This document shows positions 42,555 to 51,992 of a DNA stretch of 64,000 bases, piece after piece (position 1 is the stretch's first letter; every line of letters starts with the position of its first letter). Made by a program: the position numbers and the translations under genes. The stretch covers positions 28,548 through 92,547 of the forward strand of contig JBCBUL010000008.1 of assembly GCA_039818165.1 (NCBI GenBank), in the 5' to 3' direction. The notes beneath the pieces were generated by a model. The model made no database searches and was not told the DNA's origin. It saw only the letters and a program-made list of their open reading frames with translations. The stretch comes from UBA5336 sp039818165. Lineage in GTDB: Bacteria; Pseudomonadota; Alphaproteobacteria; Caulobacterales; Hyphomonadaceae.

Positions 42555-43610
42555 ATGCGCCCTCATTCCATTCTTGTTTCTGCAGTTCTCGCGGCTGCCA
42601 CGCTCGTTGGGTGCGGAAACCCATCTGCCCCCTCGAGCGAAACGGAAACTGCCACGGACGAACAACAGATCCTGACGCTTTATTCCGCGCGCCACTATGA
42701 TGGCGACCAGGCGATCTATGACGCCTTCGAGGCCCAAACCGGGATAGAAGTCCGCGCCCGCGAGTCCCGCGCGCCCCAATTACTTGAAACGATGAAAGCG
42801 GAGGGCGAGGCGAGCCCTGCCGACGTCATTATCGCCGCTGACGCAGGCACACTGTGGCGGTTCAAGGACGCTGGCTTGACCCAGCCCATCGCGTCTGAAG
42901 CGCTTGAGGCTGCGATCCCCGGCGCACTGCGCGATCCTGAGGGACACTGGGTTGGCCTGGCCAAGCGCTATCGCGGCATCGCCTATGACACCGAACGGGT
43001 CGCGCCGGACGCCGTAGACGCCTTTGTGAAACTCGCCGACCCAAGTCTCGACAACGAAATCTGCGCGCGTTCAAGCTCAAACATCTATAATCTCTCGCTG
43101 CTCGGCCACCTCATGGAAACGCAAGGCGCTGATGCCGCTGCGGCCTGGGCAGACACCGTGTCAGACCAGTTCGCCCGAGCCCCTGCGGGCGGTGACACAG
43201 ATCAGATCAAGGCTGTCGCCGCCGGCGCCTGCAGCGTCGCTATCGCAAACCACTATTACTGGGTGCGTTTGGCCACCAGTGAGTCAGAGGCGGATCGGGA
43301 CGTTGCAGCAAGGACCGCGTTTTCGTTCGCTGACACCGGAAACGGACCGCACGTGAACGTCACAGCCGGTGCGGTCGCCGCAAATGCTCCAAACCGTGAG
43401 GGCGCGGTCGCCTTCCTGGAGTTCCTCGCAACCCAGGAAGGCCAGGCTCTGCTGATTGCCGAGACCAAGGAATACCCTGTCCTCGACACAGTAACCCTAC
43501 CAGAGGGGCTACCAGCGGCCCCAGTATCCGGCGCAGAAACCAATCTCGGGCGGCTCGGAGAAAACCAGGTTGAAGCCGCGCGGATCTATGACCGAGCTGG
43601 TTGGCCCTGA
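42555..43610 (+). CDS. Fe(3+) ABC transporter substrate-binding lipoprotein (FbpA/FutA-like)
   Basis: A 351-residue iron-binding protein. The signal peptide ends in TLVGC with Cys20, a lipobox, so it is lipid-anchored. The mature part begins ILTLYSARHYDGDQAIYDAFE, split at LYSARHYDGD, which is a hallmark of ferric-binding FutA/FbpA/IdiA proteins. SNIYNLSLLGHLMET, NHYYWVRL with adjacent tyrosines likely to bind iron, and FLEFLATQEGQ are also typical. AGGAG stands seven bases before the ATG. It heads a three-gene import operon with the permease and ATPase. Confidence 0.93.
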   Translation: MRPHSILVSAVLAAATLVGCGNPSAPSSETETATDEQQILTLYSARHYDGDQAIYDAFEAQTGIEVRARESRAPQLLETMKAEGEASPADVIIAADAGTLWRFKDAGLTQPIASEALEAAIPGALRDPEGHWVGLAKRYRGIAYDTERVAPDAVDAFVKLADPSLDNEICARSSSNIYNLSLLGHLMETQGADAAAAWADTVSDQFARAPAGGDTDQIKAVAAGACSVAIANHYYWVRLATSESEADRDVAARTAFSFADTGNGPHVNVTAGAVAANAPNREGAVAFLEFLATQEGQALLIAETKEYPVLDTVTLPEGLPAAPVSGAETNLGRLGENQVEAARIYDRAGWP

Positions 43611-43619
43611 TCGGCGCGC

Positions 43620-45239
43620 TTGGAGACCAATCACGTGATCGCCGGACACGTTGGGCCAATTGCCCAACGCCTACCATTAGGATTGGCCACACTTTTGCTC
43701 GCTGTGCCGCTTGTCGCAGCGGGGCTCAGCGGCATGTTTGCCGGTGGCGGCGAAGCCTGGGACCACATTGTCTCAACCGATCTTTGGCGGTTCACGGCCA
43801 CTACTTTGGGCATGCTGGCACTGACAGGTCTTTTGATCCTGGCGACGGCCATACCCGCAGCGTGGCTCGTCACAATGCATAGCTTTCCAGGCCGCGGCGT
43901 ATTTGAGTGGCTGTTGATCCTGCCGCTGGCTGCCCCCGGCTATGTGATCGCCTTTGCCTACGCAGATTTGATGGGCGTTGCAGGCCCGCTCCAGGCAGCG
44001 CTGAGAGATGTCTCAGGCTGGGGAGCACGTGACTACTGGTTTCCCAATATCAATTCACTGCCCGGGCTTTGCTTTGTCCTGGCTGGCGCCCTCTATCCCT
44101 ACGTCTATCTCACGGCCCGCGCGGCGTTCACAACCACATCGCTTTGCGCAATCGACGCCGCCCGCACCCTCGGCGCATCTCCACTCAGCACAATTTGGCG
44201 CGTTGCCCTGCCCTCTGCACGACCGGCTATTGTCGCTGGTCTGGCCCTCGCCCTTATGGAAGCTGCGGCCGACTACGGCGCCGCTGATTTTCTGGGCGTG
44301 CGCACGCTGACGGTTGGGCTCTTTAGGGCGTGGTCCAGTTTCGGCGATGCTGGCGCAGCGGCACGCATGGCGCTCATTCTGTTCGGCCTTGCCATCGGTC
44401 TGCAGTGGTTGGAACGGCGCCAGCGCGGACGATCGGGCACCCAGGCAACGTCGAAACGCTGGCAAACCCTGGACCGTCCACCTCTGTCGCCTGTCATGGG
44501 GTGGCTCGCCACGGGCTTCTGTATTCTCGTTTTCGCATGGGGCTTTGGCGTACCAATCATCCGACTCATCTGGATTGCGCTGGAGACGGGTGACCGCGGT
44601 ACGGCAAGTCTTTGGGCGCCATTGCGAAACTCAGTGGCGCTGGCCAGTGCCGGAGCAGCGCTATGCTTCGCCATCGGCATCACCATTGCGCTGGGAGTGC
44701 GTCGTGGCGGCATCGTAGCCAGCGCTGCGCGCGCGGTCATGGCGGGCGGTTACGCCGTGCCCGGGGCGGTTCTCGCGCTTGGGGGAATAGTGGCTCTGGC
44801 CACGTTCGGTTTGAACCTTGCCGGTCCACTCGCCCTGATCATTCTAATCTGGATTTATGCCTGTCGTTTCACGGCAGCGGGGGCTGAACCGGTGCAAGCG
44901 GCCCTCGTGCGCGCGCCAGCTTCAATGACCGATGCCGCACGATCCTTGGGGGCCGCCCCAATGACCCGCATTTGGCGGGTCGACCTGCCCATCGCCCTAT
45001 CAGGCGCCACTGTGGCTGCTCTCATTTTGTTCGTTGAAGTCCTGAAAGAACTTCCTGCAACCCTGATGCTGCGGCCAGCCAATTGGGACACGCTTGCCGT
45101 GCGTGCCTATGATTACGCCTCTGACGAGCGCCTCGCCGCAGCAGCCCTGCCGTGTCTTCTGATCACCGCAGCCGGGCTCTTGCCTGTGCTGATCCTCTCA
45201 TGGAGATTGTCGCGCGCCCGGCCCGGAGAATCCCATTGA
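43620..45239 (+). CDS. Fe(3+) ABC transporter permease (FbpB-like)
   Basis: A 539-residue permease with two tandem BPD_transp_1 modules, each of about six helices. EAA loops are visible as DAARTLGASPLSTIWRVALPSARPAIVAG, split at LGASPLSTIWRVALP, and DAARSLGAAPMTRIWRVDLP. A fused double permease of this length is standard for FbpB/FutB. Start is uncertain: TTG 43620 is listed, and GTG 43635 (VIAGHVGPIAQR) is an alternative. It lies nine bases after the binding-protein gene and overlaps the ATPase gene. Confidence 0.92.
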   Translation: METNHVIAGHVGPIAQRLPLGLATLLLAVPLVAAGLSGMFAGGGEAWDHIVSTDLWRFTATTLGMLALTGLLILATAIPAAWLVTMHSFPGRGVFEWLLILPLAAPGYVIAFAYADLMGVAGPLQAALRDVSGWGARDYWFPNINSLPGLCFVLAGALYPYVYLTARAAFTTTSLCAIDAARTLGASPLSTIWRVALPSARPAIVAGLALALMEAAADYGAADFLGVRTLTVGLFRAWSSFGDAGAAARMALILFGLAIGLQWLERRQRGRSGTQATSKRWQTLDRPPLSPVMGWLATGFCILVFAWGFGVPIIRLIWIALETGDRGTASLWAPLRNSVALASAGAALCFAIGITIALGVRRGGIVASAARAVMAGGYAVPGAVLALGGIVALATFGLNLAGPLALIILIWIYACRFTAAGAEPVQAALVRAPASMTDAARSLGAAPMTRIWRVDLPIALSGATVAALILFVEVLKELPATLMLRPANWDTLAVRAYDYASDERLAAAALPCLLITAAGLLPVLILSWRLSRARPGESH

Positions 45240-46258
45240 GCGATCCGCTGATTGCCTCGAACCTTGTGAAGTCTCTCGGCGGCCGTACCGTTGTAGTCGG
45301 CGTGAGCCTGACACTTGCGCCCCAAAGTGTGACGGCTTTGCTCGGCGCGTCGGGGGCGGGTAAGTCCACCGTCCTGCGGTTGCTGGCCGGGCTTGAACCT
45401 TTGGATGAGGGCTCTGTGCACATCGGGGACAAGACGCTGTCGCGACCCGGTTTCACCCTGGCGCCGGAAAAGCGAAATATCGGTCTCATCTTTCAGGACT
45501 TTGCCCTGTTTCCCCATCTTACAGCCGCCGACAATGTCGCCTTCGGTTTGACAAGACTTCCGAAACCGGAACGCGGCGCGAGTGCATTCACATGGCTCGA
45601 TCGAATGGGGCTCGCACACCGAGCCGATGCCTATCCCCACGAATTGTCCGGCGGCGAGCAGCAACGCGTCGCCATCGCGCGCGCACTCGCCCCGGGGCCA
45701 GATGCCCTTCTCATGGACGAGCCGTTTTCGGGATTGGACCCGGCGCTCCGCGATGAAGTCGCTGACATCACCCTGGGCGCAATCCGCGAGATAGGCGTAC
45801 CGGCCGTTTTCGTGAGCCACGATGCCGGCGCGGCCATGGCGAGGGCAGACAGACTGGCGATCATGCGGGCCGGGACATTGCTGCAAACCGGCACCGCAGA
45901 CGAATTGTTCGACACGCCAGCAGACGCCCATGTCGCCGCCGCGCTTGGCCCGGTGGTTGAGTTTACCGCGCAAACGCTACCGGCGGGAGTCTGGGGCGGG
46001 GATCTCAAGCCAGATCAGCGCCTGATCGTGCGTGAGACGGCATTTCGGATTGATCCGACCAGCCCCTGCTCAGCGCGCGTCGAGAAGGTTGCCAGAATTG
46101 GGAGCGATGTGCGCGTCACCCTCGGTGCTGGCGAATCATCTTTCTCTATCCGCCTGCCCCACTATCAACGGCCACGGGTCGGAGACGAGATACGTATCTC
46201 ACTCCATGCGGATGGCGTGTTCGTTTTCAGCAGTCCCGCGACGGATTTTCAGCGCTGA
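45236..46258 (+). CDS. Fe(3+) ABC transporter ATP-binding protein (FbpC-like)
   Basis: A 340-residue ABC ATPase. Walker A is GASGAGKST, the Q loop follows in LIFQDFALFPHLT, the signature is LSGGEQQRVAIARAL, Walker B is DALLMDEPFSGLD, and the H-loop is VFVSHD. The C-terminal about 100 residues look like a TOBE/Fe-specific regulatory domain (VARIGSDVRVTLGAG). The start TTG at 45236 overlaps the permease stop (TTGA) and has GGAGA upstream; ATG 45200 is an in-frame alternative. It completes the iron import operon. Confidence 0.94.
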   Translation: MSDPLIASNLVKSLGGRTVVVGVSLTLAPQSVTALLGASGAGKSTVLRLLAGLEPLDEGSVHIGDKTLSRPGFTLAPEKRNIGLIFQDFALFPHLTAADNVAFGLTRLPKPERGASAFTWLDRMGLAHRADAYPHELSGGEQQRVAIARALAPGPDALLMDEPFSGLDPALRDEVADITLGAIREIGVPAVFVSHDAGAAMARADRLAIMRAGTLLQTGTADELFDTPADAHVAAALGPVVEFTAQTLPAGVWGGDLKPDQRLIVRETAFRIDPTSPCSARVEKVARIGSDVRVTLGAGESSFSIRLPHYQRPRVGDEIRISLHADGVFVFSSPATDFQR

Positions 46259-46344
46259 CAAGTTTGTGACGTAAGTGTTCAGGCTCTGGTCATCCCATTG
46301 CCATGTTTCTACGGTTTGCTCAGGCACAAAGTTTGGATTTGCCA

Positions 46345-47724
46345 ATGCCCACTGTTTCTTTTCGCCTGGCCGTTGCGGTCATTATGTGTGTCTGGCTGGT
46401 GGCTGCGGCGTCGGCCCAGGGCCTGATCCGTGATACCGAGATTGAAGAAACCCTCCGCGGGTGGACTGACCCTATTCTCGAAGTCGCAGGCCTGGAACCA
46501 AACGATGTGGGTCTCTACCTCATCAATGATCCCTCGCTGAACGCCTTTGTTGCCAATGGCCAGCGCATTCACCTGCATACCGGCCTTTTGATCGCTGCGG
46601 AAAACCCAGGCCAGATCAAGGGCGTGATCGGTCACGAGACTTGTCACATCGCCTGTGGCCACACGGTCAGCCGCGCACGCGCCGCCCAGGTATCTTCGCG
46701 CCCGGCCTTGATCTCAATCGGTCTGGGCGTCCTCGCCATCGCAGCAGGCGCTGGAGATGCCGGGGCAGCGCTGATCGCCAGTTCGCAACAGTTTGCGGCG
46801 CTGAACTTCTTCCGCCACACGCGTGCCGAAGAGGCCGCTGCAGACCAGGCCGCAATTGCTTATCTTGAAGCGCTCGGACAATCGCCTGCTGGCCTGGTCG
46901 AGTTCTTTGAGAATTATCGCTATCAGGAAGTGCTGTCCGATACGCGGCGCGATCCGTATTTCCGCGCGCACCCCCTTGCCTCCGATCGGATCAACCGTTC
47001 ACGTCAATTGGCCGAGGAAACCGGTCTCTGGAACGTCGAGCCAGACCCGCAAACCCTGCGCGAATTTGAATTGATGCAAGCAAAGCTCATCGGCTTCCTG
47101 CATCCGCCAACGCAAGTGCTGCGGCGTTATCCGCTGCAAGACACCAGCCTTGCGGCGCGGTACGCACGCTCTGTGGCCTATATGCAGGCCGCCGATAACG
47201 GCGCGGCTGTTGCAGAGATTGATACGCTTATCGCAGACGAGCCGGAAAACCCCTACTTCCACGAACTGCGCGGCGATATACTGTTTGACGGCGGGCGCTT
47301 CGACGAAGCGGTGGCTTCCCACGAGCGGGCCGTTGAATTGAAACCCAACCAGCCGCTGTTGCTGATCCGCCTGGCCCAGTCCCTTTCCGCACGCGACCAG
47401 GAAGGCGACCATGCCCTGGCTGAAGACGCGCTGCGGCAGGCCCTGATCGCCGAGCAGGACAATGCATTTGCCTGGCGTCAATTGGCCGTCTCGGTGGCTG
47501 CCCAAGGGCGCACAGCAGAGGCACAACTGGCCACAGCGGAATCGGCCTATTATATCGGCGATATTGCCCGCGCCAACGCATTTGCCGGCCGCGCGCGCCA
47601 GGACCTCGAAGCCAATACGCCACTCTATCGCCGCGCGTCAGACATCCTCGCAATCACGGATCCACGTCTTCCGGAAAACCGTGGTTTTTACCGGCGCAAT
47701 CCCCGTTTGAGCGGCGGGCGATAA
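46345..47724 (+). CDS. M48 family metalloprotease with TPR repeats (BepA-like)
   Basis: A periplasmic zinc protease of about 459 residues. The signal peptide ends near VAAASAQ. The M48 domain has the zinc motif HETCH in IGHETCHIACGH and the downstream Glu ligand in RAEEAADQAAI, written here in part. DPYFRAHPLASDRI is also conserved. TPR-like repeats follow: AVAEIDTLIADEPENPYFHELRGDILF, split at DEPENPYFHELRG, and RLAQSLSARDQEGDHALAEDALRQAL. BepA-type proteins degrade misassembled outer-membrane proteins including LptD. An upstream in-frame ATG at 46303 would add 14 residues before the signal. Confidence 0.9.
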   Translation: MPTVSFRLAVAVIMCVWLVAAASAQGLIRDTEIEETLRGWTDPILEVAGLEPNDVGLYLINDPSLNAFVANGQRIHLHTGLLIAAENPGQIKGVIGHETCHIACGHTVSRARAAQVSSRPALISIGLGVLAIAAGAGDAGAALIASSQQFAALNFFRHTRAEEAAADQAAIAYLEALGQSPAGLVEFFENYRYQEVLSDTRRDPYFRAHPLASDRINRSRQLAEETGLWNVEPDPQTLREFELMQAKLIGFLHPPTQVLRRYPLQDTSLAARYARSVAYMQAADNGAAVAEIDTLIADEPENPYFHELRGDILFDGGRFDEAVASHERAVELKPNQPLLLIRLAQSLSARDQEGDHALAEDALRQALIAEQDNAFAWRQLAVSVAAQGRTAEAQLATAESAYYIGDIARANAFAGRARQDLEANTPLYRRASDILAITDPRLPENRGFYRRNPRLSGGR

Positions 47725-47828
47725 CGCAAACGTCAAGGCCTTCGCCGAGCCAGCTGCATGGACTGACTTCCAAAACGCTGGCATGGCCACACATCATTGA
47801 AGTCCAACCTATCGACAACAGGTGCGTC

Positions 47829-48581
47829 ATGTCTCCGAAGTTTCCTCTCGCCGCTGCGGCGATTTCCTCTCTGATCCTGTTGCCTGCCTGCGCGCAGGAG
47901 GCCGCCACGGCGGATACGGCAAGCGCCATGTCTCGCGCCGAAGTTCAGGAGATTATCCGCGACTATCTGATGGAAAACCCGGAGATTATCGAGGAGGCGC
48001 TGGTCGAGCTAAGCGCTCGCCAAAAGGCTGAAGAGGAACGCAAGGCGCGCGAAGCTTTGGCAGCGAATTCCGAAGCGCTCTACCAGAACGCTGCTGACTT
48101 CACGATCGGACCCGATGACGCCGAAGTTACCGTGGTCGAATTCTTCGATTACCGGTGCGGCTACTGCAAACGGTCTGTCGACTATGTCGCCGGCCTTCCT
48201 GCTAATTATGACGGTCAAGTCCGCGTTGTGTTCAAGGAACTGCCGATCCTGTCGCCAGAGAGCCGGGAAGCGGCGCTGGCTGCGATCGCGGCAGGCAAGC
48301 AGGGCAAGTATTTCGAGATGCACGTCGCGCTGATGGAGCATCGCGGCAATTACTCAACGCCAGAAATCAATGCTCTGGCAGCGGAAGTTGGCGTCGATGT
48401 TGAGCAAATGCGCGCCGACATGGACTCCGACGATGTGCAGAAACACCTTGCGGACAGTTCCGCGCTGGCCCGCGAGTTGGGCGTGAGTGGCACACCGGCC
48501 TTCTTTGTCGGCGACACATTCGTTCCCGGCGCCAACACACCGGCAGTGACCCGCGCCGTTGAGGCCGCACTTCAGGGCTAA
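47829..48581 (+). CDS. DsbA-family thiol:disulfide interchange protein, probable lipoprotein
   Basis: A 250-residue thioredoxin-fold protein. The signal ends LLPAC with Cys21, a lipobox. A helical N-terminal extension (EVQEIIRDYLMENPEIIEEALVEL, split at DYLMENPEII) is the DUF/Com1-like dimerisation region seen in ScsC/BdbD/alphaproteobacterial DsbA proteins. The active site is FFDYRCGYCKRS (CGYC). The cis-Pro loop is GVSGTPAFFVGD. It could be an oxidase or an isomerase; the N-terminal extension hints at the latter (ScsC/DsbC-like oligomers). Its stop overlaps the convergent thiG stop by four bases. Confidence 0.9.
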   Translation: MSPKFPLAAAAISSLILLPACAQEAATADTASAMSRAEVQEIIRDYLMENPEIIEEALVELSARQKAEEERKAREALAANSEALYQNAADFTIGPDDAEVTVVEFFDYRCGYCKRSVDYVAGLPANYDGQVRVVFKELPILSPESREAALAAIAAGKQGKYFEMHVALMEHRGNYSTPEINALAAEVGVDVEQMRADMDSDDVQKHLADSSALARELGVSGTPAFFVGDTFVPGANTPAVTRAVEAALQG

Positions 48582-49357
48582 ATCAGGCCCGCCAGGGGCG
48601 ATGACGGATCGGCATAGCGCCGCTTCGCCATTCGCCCGGCAAGGTAGGCTTCGCGCCCCGCAATCACAGCATGTTTCATGGCCCGGGCCATGCAAATGGG
48701 ATCGCGCGCTTCGGCAATCGCCGTGTTCAGCATCACGCCGTCACAGCCCAGTTCCATGGCAATGGCGGCATCCGATGCCGTGCCCACGCCCGCATCAATG
48801 ATCACTGGCACCTCCGACTGCTCGACGATCAACCGGATGTTCACGGGGTTCTGAATTCCCAGTCCGGACCCAATGAGGGCGCCAAGCGGCATGATCGCCG
48901 CGCAGCCCTCGTCCTCCAGTTTGCGGGCAAAGATCGGATCATCTGAACAGTAGACCATGACCTCAAAGCCTTCCTTGATCAGGAGTTTCGCCGCCCTGAG
49001 CGTTTCTTCCATGTCCGGATACAAGGTCCTCGGATCACTCAACACTTCGAGTTTAACCAGCGTCCATCCGCCCGCTTCCCGCGCCAATCGCAGGGTCCGC
49101 AGGGCTTCTTCGGCGGTATAGCATCCCGCAGTATTCGGCAGGTATGTGAACTCGTCCGGCGACAGATGGTCGGTCAGACGGTCCTCACCGGGATTGGAAA
49201 CATTCACGCGCCGCAGAGCGACGGTGACAATCTCCGCGCCCCCGGCCCGCGCTGCCTCGGCATTCTGGGCATAGGAGGCATATTTGCCTGTGCCGACAAT
49301 CAGGCGTGACTGAAATGTCCGGCCAGCGATGATCAGTGGGTCTTCAGACTCGGTCAT
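48578..49357 (-). CDS. thiG: Thiazole synthase ThiG
   Basis: A 259-residue TIM-barrel enzyme that joins deoxyxylulose-5-phosphate, ThiS-thiocarboxylate and dehydroglycine to form the thiamine thiazole. It contains FQSRLIVGTGKYAS, ALRRVNVSNPGEDRL, LVKLEVLSDPRTLYPD with the Schiff-base Lys, AAIMPLGALIGSGLGIQN and PVIIDAGVGTASDAAIAMELG, split at DAGVGTASDAA. Length is normal. It lies 67 bases downstream of thiS on the same strand. Confidence 0.97.
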   Translation of the reverse strand: MTESEDPLIIAGRTFQSRLIVGTGKYASYAQNAEAARAGGAEIVTVALRRVNVSNPGEDRLTDHLSPDEFTYLPNTAGCYTAEEALRTLRLAREAGGWTLVKLEVLSDPRTLYPDMEETLRAAKLLIKEGFEVMVYCSDDPIFARKLEDEGCAAIMPLGALIGSGLGIQNPVNIRLIVEQSEVPVIIDAGVGTASDAAIAMELGCDGVMLNTAIAEARDPICMARAMKHAVIAGREAYLAGRMAKRRYADPSSPLAGLI

Positions 49358-49424
49358 GGCGGTGCTTATCGCTCAGCGCAAACCGCAGCAAGCAACGCAA
49401 CGTCATAGCTGCTCTTCTTGAAGC

Positions 49425-49625
49425 TCACCCGCCGCCGACAAACTGGACCACTTCGAGCTTGTCGCCCTCTTCCAGCAGGACTGACCCGTGCTGGCTTTTC
49501 GGGACGATCTCCAGGTTGCGCTCTATGGCGATGCCGCGCGGGTCGCCGCCAAGACTCTCGACCAGGGCAGCGACAGTGGTGCCGGGTGCAACGCTGCGGG
49601 GCTCACCATTCAGAAAGACTTGCAT
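49425..49625 (-). CDS. thiS: Sulfur carrier protein ThiS
   Basis: A 66-residue ubiquitin-fold protein. It opens MQVFLNGEPRSVAPGTTVAA and ends in FVGGG, whose terminal Gly-Gly is adenylated and thiocarboxylated for thiazole synthesis. AIERNLEIVPKSQHG in the middle is typical, apart from the usual AVNGE/ALNxE region being AIERN. Start at ATG 49625 is set by family length and an RBS-like GGAGCG just upstream. Only 66 bases lie between it and divergent aroQ, and no TPP riboswitch fits there. Confidence 0.93.
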   Translation of the reverse strand: MQVFLNGEPRSVAPGTTVAALVESLGGDPRGIAIERNLEIVPKSQHGSVLLEEGDKLEVVQFVGGG

Positions 49626-49691
49626 AACGCGCTCCTTTTGCCGCCCTGCGGGCTTGCCATTACCGTCAATTGCCGCCACACCGAGGGCGAC

Positions 49692-50144
49692 ATGACACAC
49701 CCTATTTATGTGCTGGGCGGTCCGAATCTCAACCTGCTTGGTACACGCGAACCGGAAATCTACGGATCACAGACGCTGGCTGACCTGGAAGCGCTTGTCA
49801 GAGCACAGCCAGGCGGCGATGTGGTGGTGTTCCGGCAAACCAATCATGAGGGCGAACTGGTCGACTGGATCCAGGAGGCCGGACGCGAGGGCGCCGCGCT
49901 TATCCTGAACGCAGCCGCCTATACTCACACATCAGTGGCGGTCTATGACGCGCTAAAGTCCATCGCGATCCCGATCATTGAGGTTCACCTGTCCAATCCA
50001 ACCGCGCGGGAAGACTTTCGCCACACAAACTTTGTTGCGCCCGTTGCCAATGCGACGATTGCAGGGCTCGGCGCCCACGGTTATGTGCTGGCGATGGACG
50101 CGGCCCGTCACCTGATCAGCCTCGGAGGCAAGACCCCAAAATGA
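49692..50144 (+). CDS. aroQ: Type II 3-dehydroquinate dehydratase
   Basis: A 150-residue enzyme of the shikimate pathway. GGPNLNLLGTREPEIYG contains the catalytic Arg/Tyr region, NHEGELVDWI and LNAAAYTHTSVAVYDAL follow, and EVHLSNPTAREDFRH includes the catalytic-site residues, with FRHTNFVAP typical. Start at 49692 is the first Met giving normal length. Its stop overlaps accB (ATGA), matching the widespread aroQ-accB-accC order. Confidence 0.96.
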   Translation: MTHPIYVLGGPNLNLLGTREPEIYGSQTLADLEALVRAQPGGDVVVFRQTNHEGELVDWIQEAGREGAALILNAAAYTHTSVAVYDALKSIAIPIIEVHLSNPTAREDFRHTNFVAPVANATIAGLGAHGYVLAMDAARHLISLGGKTPK

Positions 50145-50620
50145 GCAGCGGCAAGACTAAACTCGATACCGGCGTTATCCGCGAACTGGCGGCCATCCTT
50201 CGGGAAGCCGATCTGGGCGAACTGGAGGTGGAGCATGAGGGCCTGCGCGTTCGCGTGACGAAACCGGCCCCGCCTGCAGTTCAGTCCGTTGCTGCCCCGG
50301 TCGTGGCGGCTGCTGCGCCGGCGCCCGCTCCGGCTGCCCCTGTTGCCGCCAATGTCTCATCCGACACAGGCCCCGTGGCAGTTGACGAAAACACCATCAC
50401 ATCTCCGATGGTCGGCACCGTGTACCTCTCCCCGGAGCCCGGCGCGAAAGTGTTCGTCAGCGTGGGTGACAAGGTGAAGAAGGGTGACACGCTCATGCTC
50501 GTGGAAGCCATGAAGACCTTCAATCCCGTGGACTCCCCGCGGTCCGGCACCGTGACGAAAATCATCGTGGAGGACGCCCAGCCGGTCGAGTTCGGCGAGC
50601 CCCTGATCGTCATCACTTGA
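50141..50620 (+). CDS. accB: Acetyl-CoA carboxylase biotin carboxyl carrier protein
   Basis: A 159-residue BCCP subunit. The N-terminal helical part (GVIRELAAILREADLGELEVE, split at ELAAILREADL) is followed by an Ala/Pro-rich linker of about 30 residues and the biotinyl domain. Lys125 in VEAMKTFNPV is the biotinylated residue; the residue after it is Thr rather than Met, as seen in some alphaproteobacteria. ITSPMVGTVYLSPEPGAKVF is the opening strand set. It supplies carboxybiotin in the first step of fatty acid synthesis. accC follows after 22 bases. Confidence 0.96.
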   Translation: MSSGKTKLDTGVIRELAAILREADLGELEVEHEGLRVRVTKPAPPAVQSVAAPVVAAAAPAPAPAAPVAANVSSDTGPVAVDENTITSPMVGTVYLSPEPGAKVFVSVGDKVKKGDTLMLVEAMKTFNPVDSPRSGTVTKIIVEDAQPVEFGEPLIVIT

Positions 50621-50642
50621 GCCGCGCGAGGACACACCAGAC

Positions 50643-51983
50643 ATGATCGAGAAAGTCCTCATCGCAAACCGCGGCGAGATCGCCCTTCGCATTCACCGCG
50701 CGTGCAAGGAAATGGGCCTCGACACCGTGGCCGTTCACTCCGAAGCGGACGCCGATGCCATGGCCGTGCGCTTGGCCGATGAAAGCGTTTGTATTGGCCC
50801 GGCGCCCTCGGCACAGTCCTATCTGAAGAAATCCCAGATCATTGCAGCGGCGGAGATTACGGGCGCTGACGCCATTCATCCGGGTTATGGCTTTCTGTCG
50901 GAGAACGCCCAGTTTGCCGAGATGGTGGAAGCTCACGGACTGATCTTCATCGGTCCCAAGCCAGAGCATATCCGCGTGATGGGCGATAAGATCGCGGCCA
51001 AACAAGCCATGATCGATGCCGGCGTTCCCGTGGTACCAGGCTCTGATGGCGGGGTTGAAACGGTTAGCGCGGCCAAGCGTGCGGCCAAGAAGATTGGCTA
51101 TCCTGTCCTGGTGAAGGCTGCGGCCGGAGGCGGTGGTCGCGGCATGAAAGTCGCGCGGACCGAAAAGGAACTTGAGACCGGTGTAAAGACAGCGAAAACC
51201 GAAGCCAAGGCAGCCTTCGGTGACGATGCGGTCTATCTGGAGAAATACCTCGAGCGCCCGCGCCATATCGAGATTCAGGTCATCGCCGATGAGCATGGTA
51301 ATGTCTGTCACCTTTGGGAACGCGATTGCTCCTTGCAGCGCCGCCACCAGAAAGTCTTCGAGGAAGCACCTTCTCCTGCCCTGAACCAGGCCCAGCGCGA
51401 TGATATCGGGATGATCGTGGCGCGTGCGGTGGCCAAGCTTGGCTATCGCGGTGCGGGGACGATGGAGTTTCTCTACGAGGACGGCCATTTCTACTTCATC
51501 GAGATGAACACCCGGATCCAGGTTGAGCATCCAGTGACCGAGATGATCACCGGGATTGACCTCGTGCGCGAACAGATCCGCGTGGCCGATGGCGCCAAGC
51601 TCTCGTTCACCCAGGAAGAAGTCATGCTGGTCGGCCACGCCATTGAGTGCCGGATCAATGCCGAGCACCCGGAAACCTTTGTCCCGAGCCCCGGCACGAT
51701 CACAGGCTTTCACCCGCCGGGCGGCCCCGATGTCCGCCTCGATAGTGCGGCCTATGCCGGGTATCGTATCCCGCCCCACTATGACAGCCTGATCGGCAAG
51801 CTCATCGTCCATGGCCGCACCCGGAATGAATGCGTCATGCGCCTGCGCCGCGCACTCTCCGAGATGGTGGTGGATGGTGTCGAAACGACCCTGCCGCTCC
51901 ACCGTCGCCTTGTTGAGGAAAAGGACGTGATTGACGGCAATTACGACATTCACTGGCTGGAGCGCATGCTCGAGCGAGGGTAG
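50643..51983 (+). CDS. accC: Biotin carboxylase subunit of acetyl-CoA carboxylase
   Basis: A 446-residue ATP-grasp enzyme. IEKVLIANRGEIALRIHRAC opens it, AIHPGYGFLSENAQFAEM is near residue 80, VKAAAGGGGRGMK is the ATP-binding Gly loop, and ERDCSLQRRHQKVFEEAPS is the catalytic region. EMNTRIQVEHPVTEMITG and GHAIECRINAE also match. Length is standard. Ten bases separate it from aat. It carboxylates biotin on AccB. Confidence 0.97.
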   Translation: MIEKVLIANRGEIALRIHRACKEMGLDTVAVHSEADADAMAVRLADESVCIGPAPSAQSYLKKSQIIAAAEITGADAIHPGYGFLSENAQFAEMVEAHGLIFIGPKPEHIRVMGDKIAAKQAMIDAGVPVVPGSDGGVETVSAAKRAAKKIGYPVLVKAAAGGGGRGMKVARTEKELETGVKTAKTEAKAAFGDDAVYLEKYLERPRHIEIQVIADEHGNVCHLWERDCSLQRRHQKVFEEAPSPALNQAQRDDIGMIVARAVAKLGYRGAGTMEFLYEDGHFYFIEMNTRIQVEHPVTEMITGIDLVREQIRVADGAKLSFTQEEVMLVGHAIECRINAEHPETFVPSPGTITGFHPPGGPDVRLDSAAYAGYRIPPHYDSLIGKLIVHGRTRNECVMRLRRALSEMVVDGVETTLPLHRRLVEEKDVIDGNYDIHWLERMLERG

Positions 51984-51992
51984 CTTGGGCGA

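Noticed and set aside
49626..49691. TPP riboswitch upstream of thiS
   Set aside because: Only 66 bases separate thiS from aroQ and the conserved CUGAGA and ACCUG elements are not seen.
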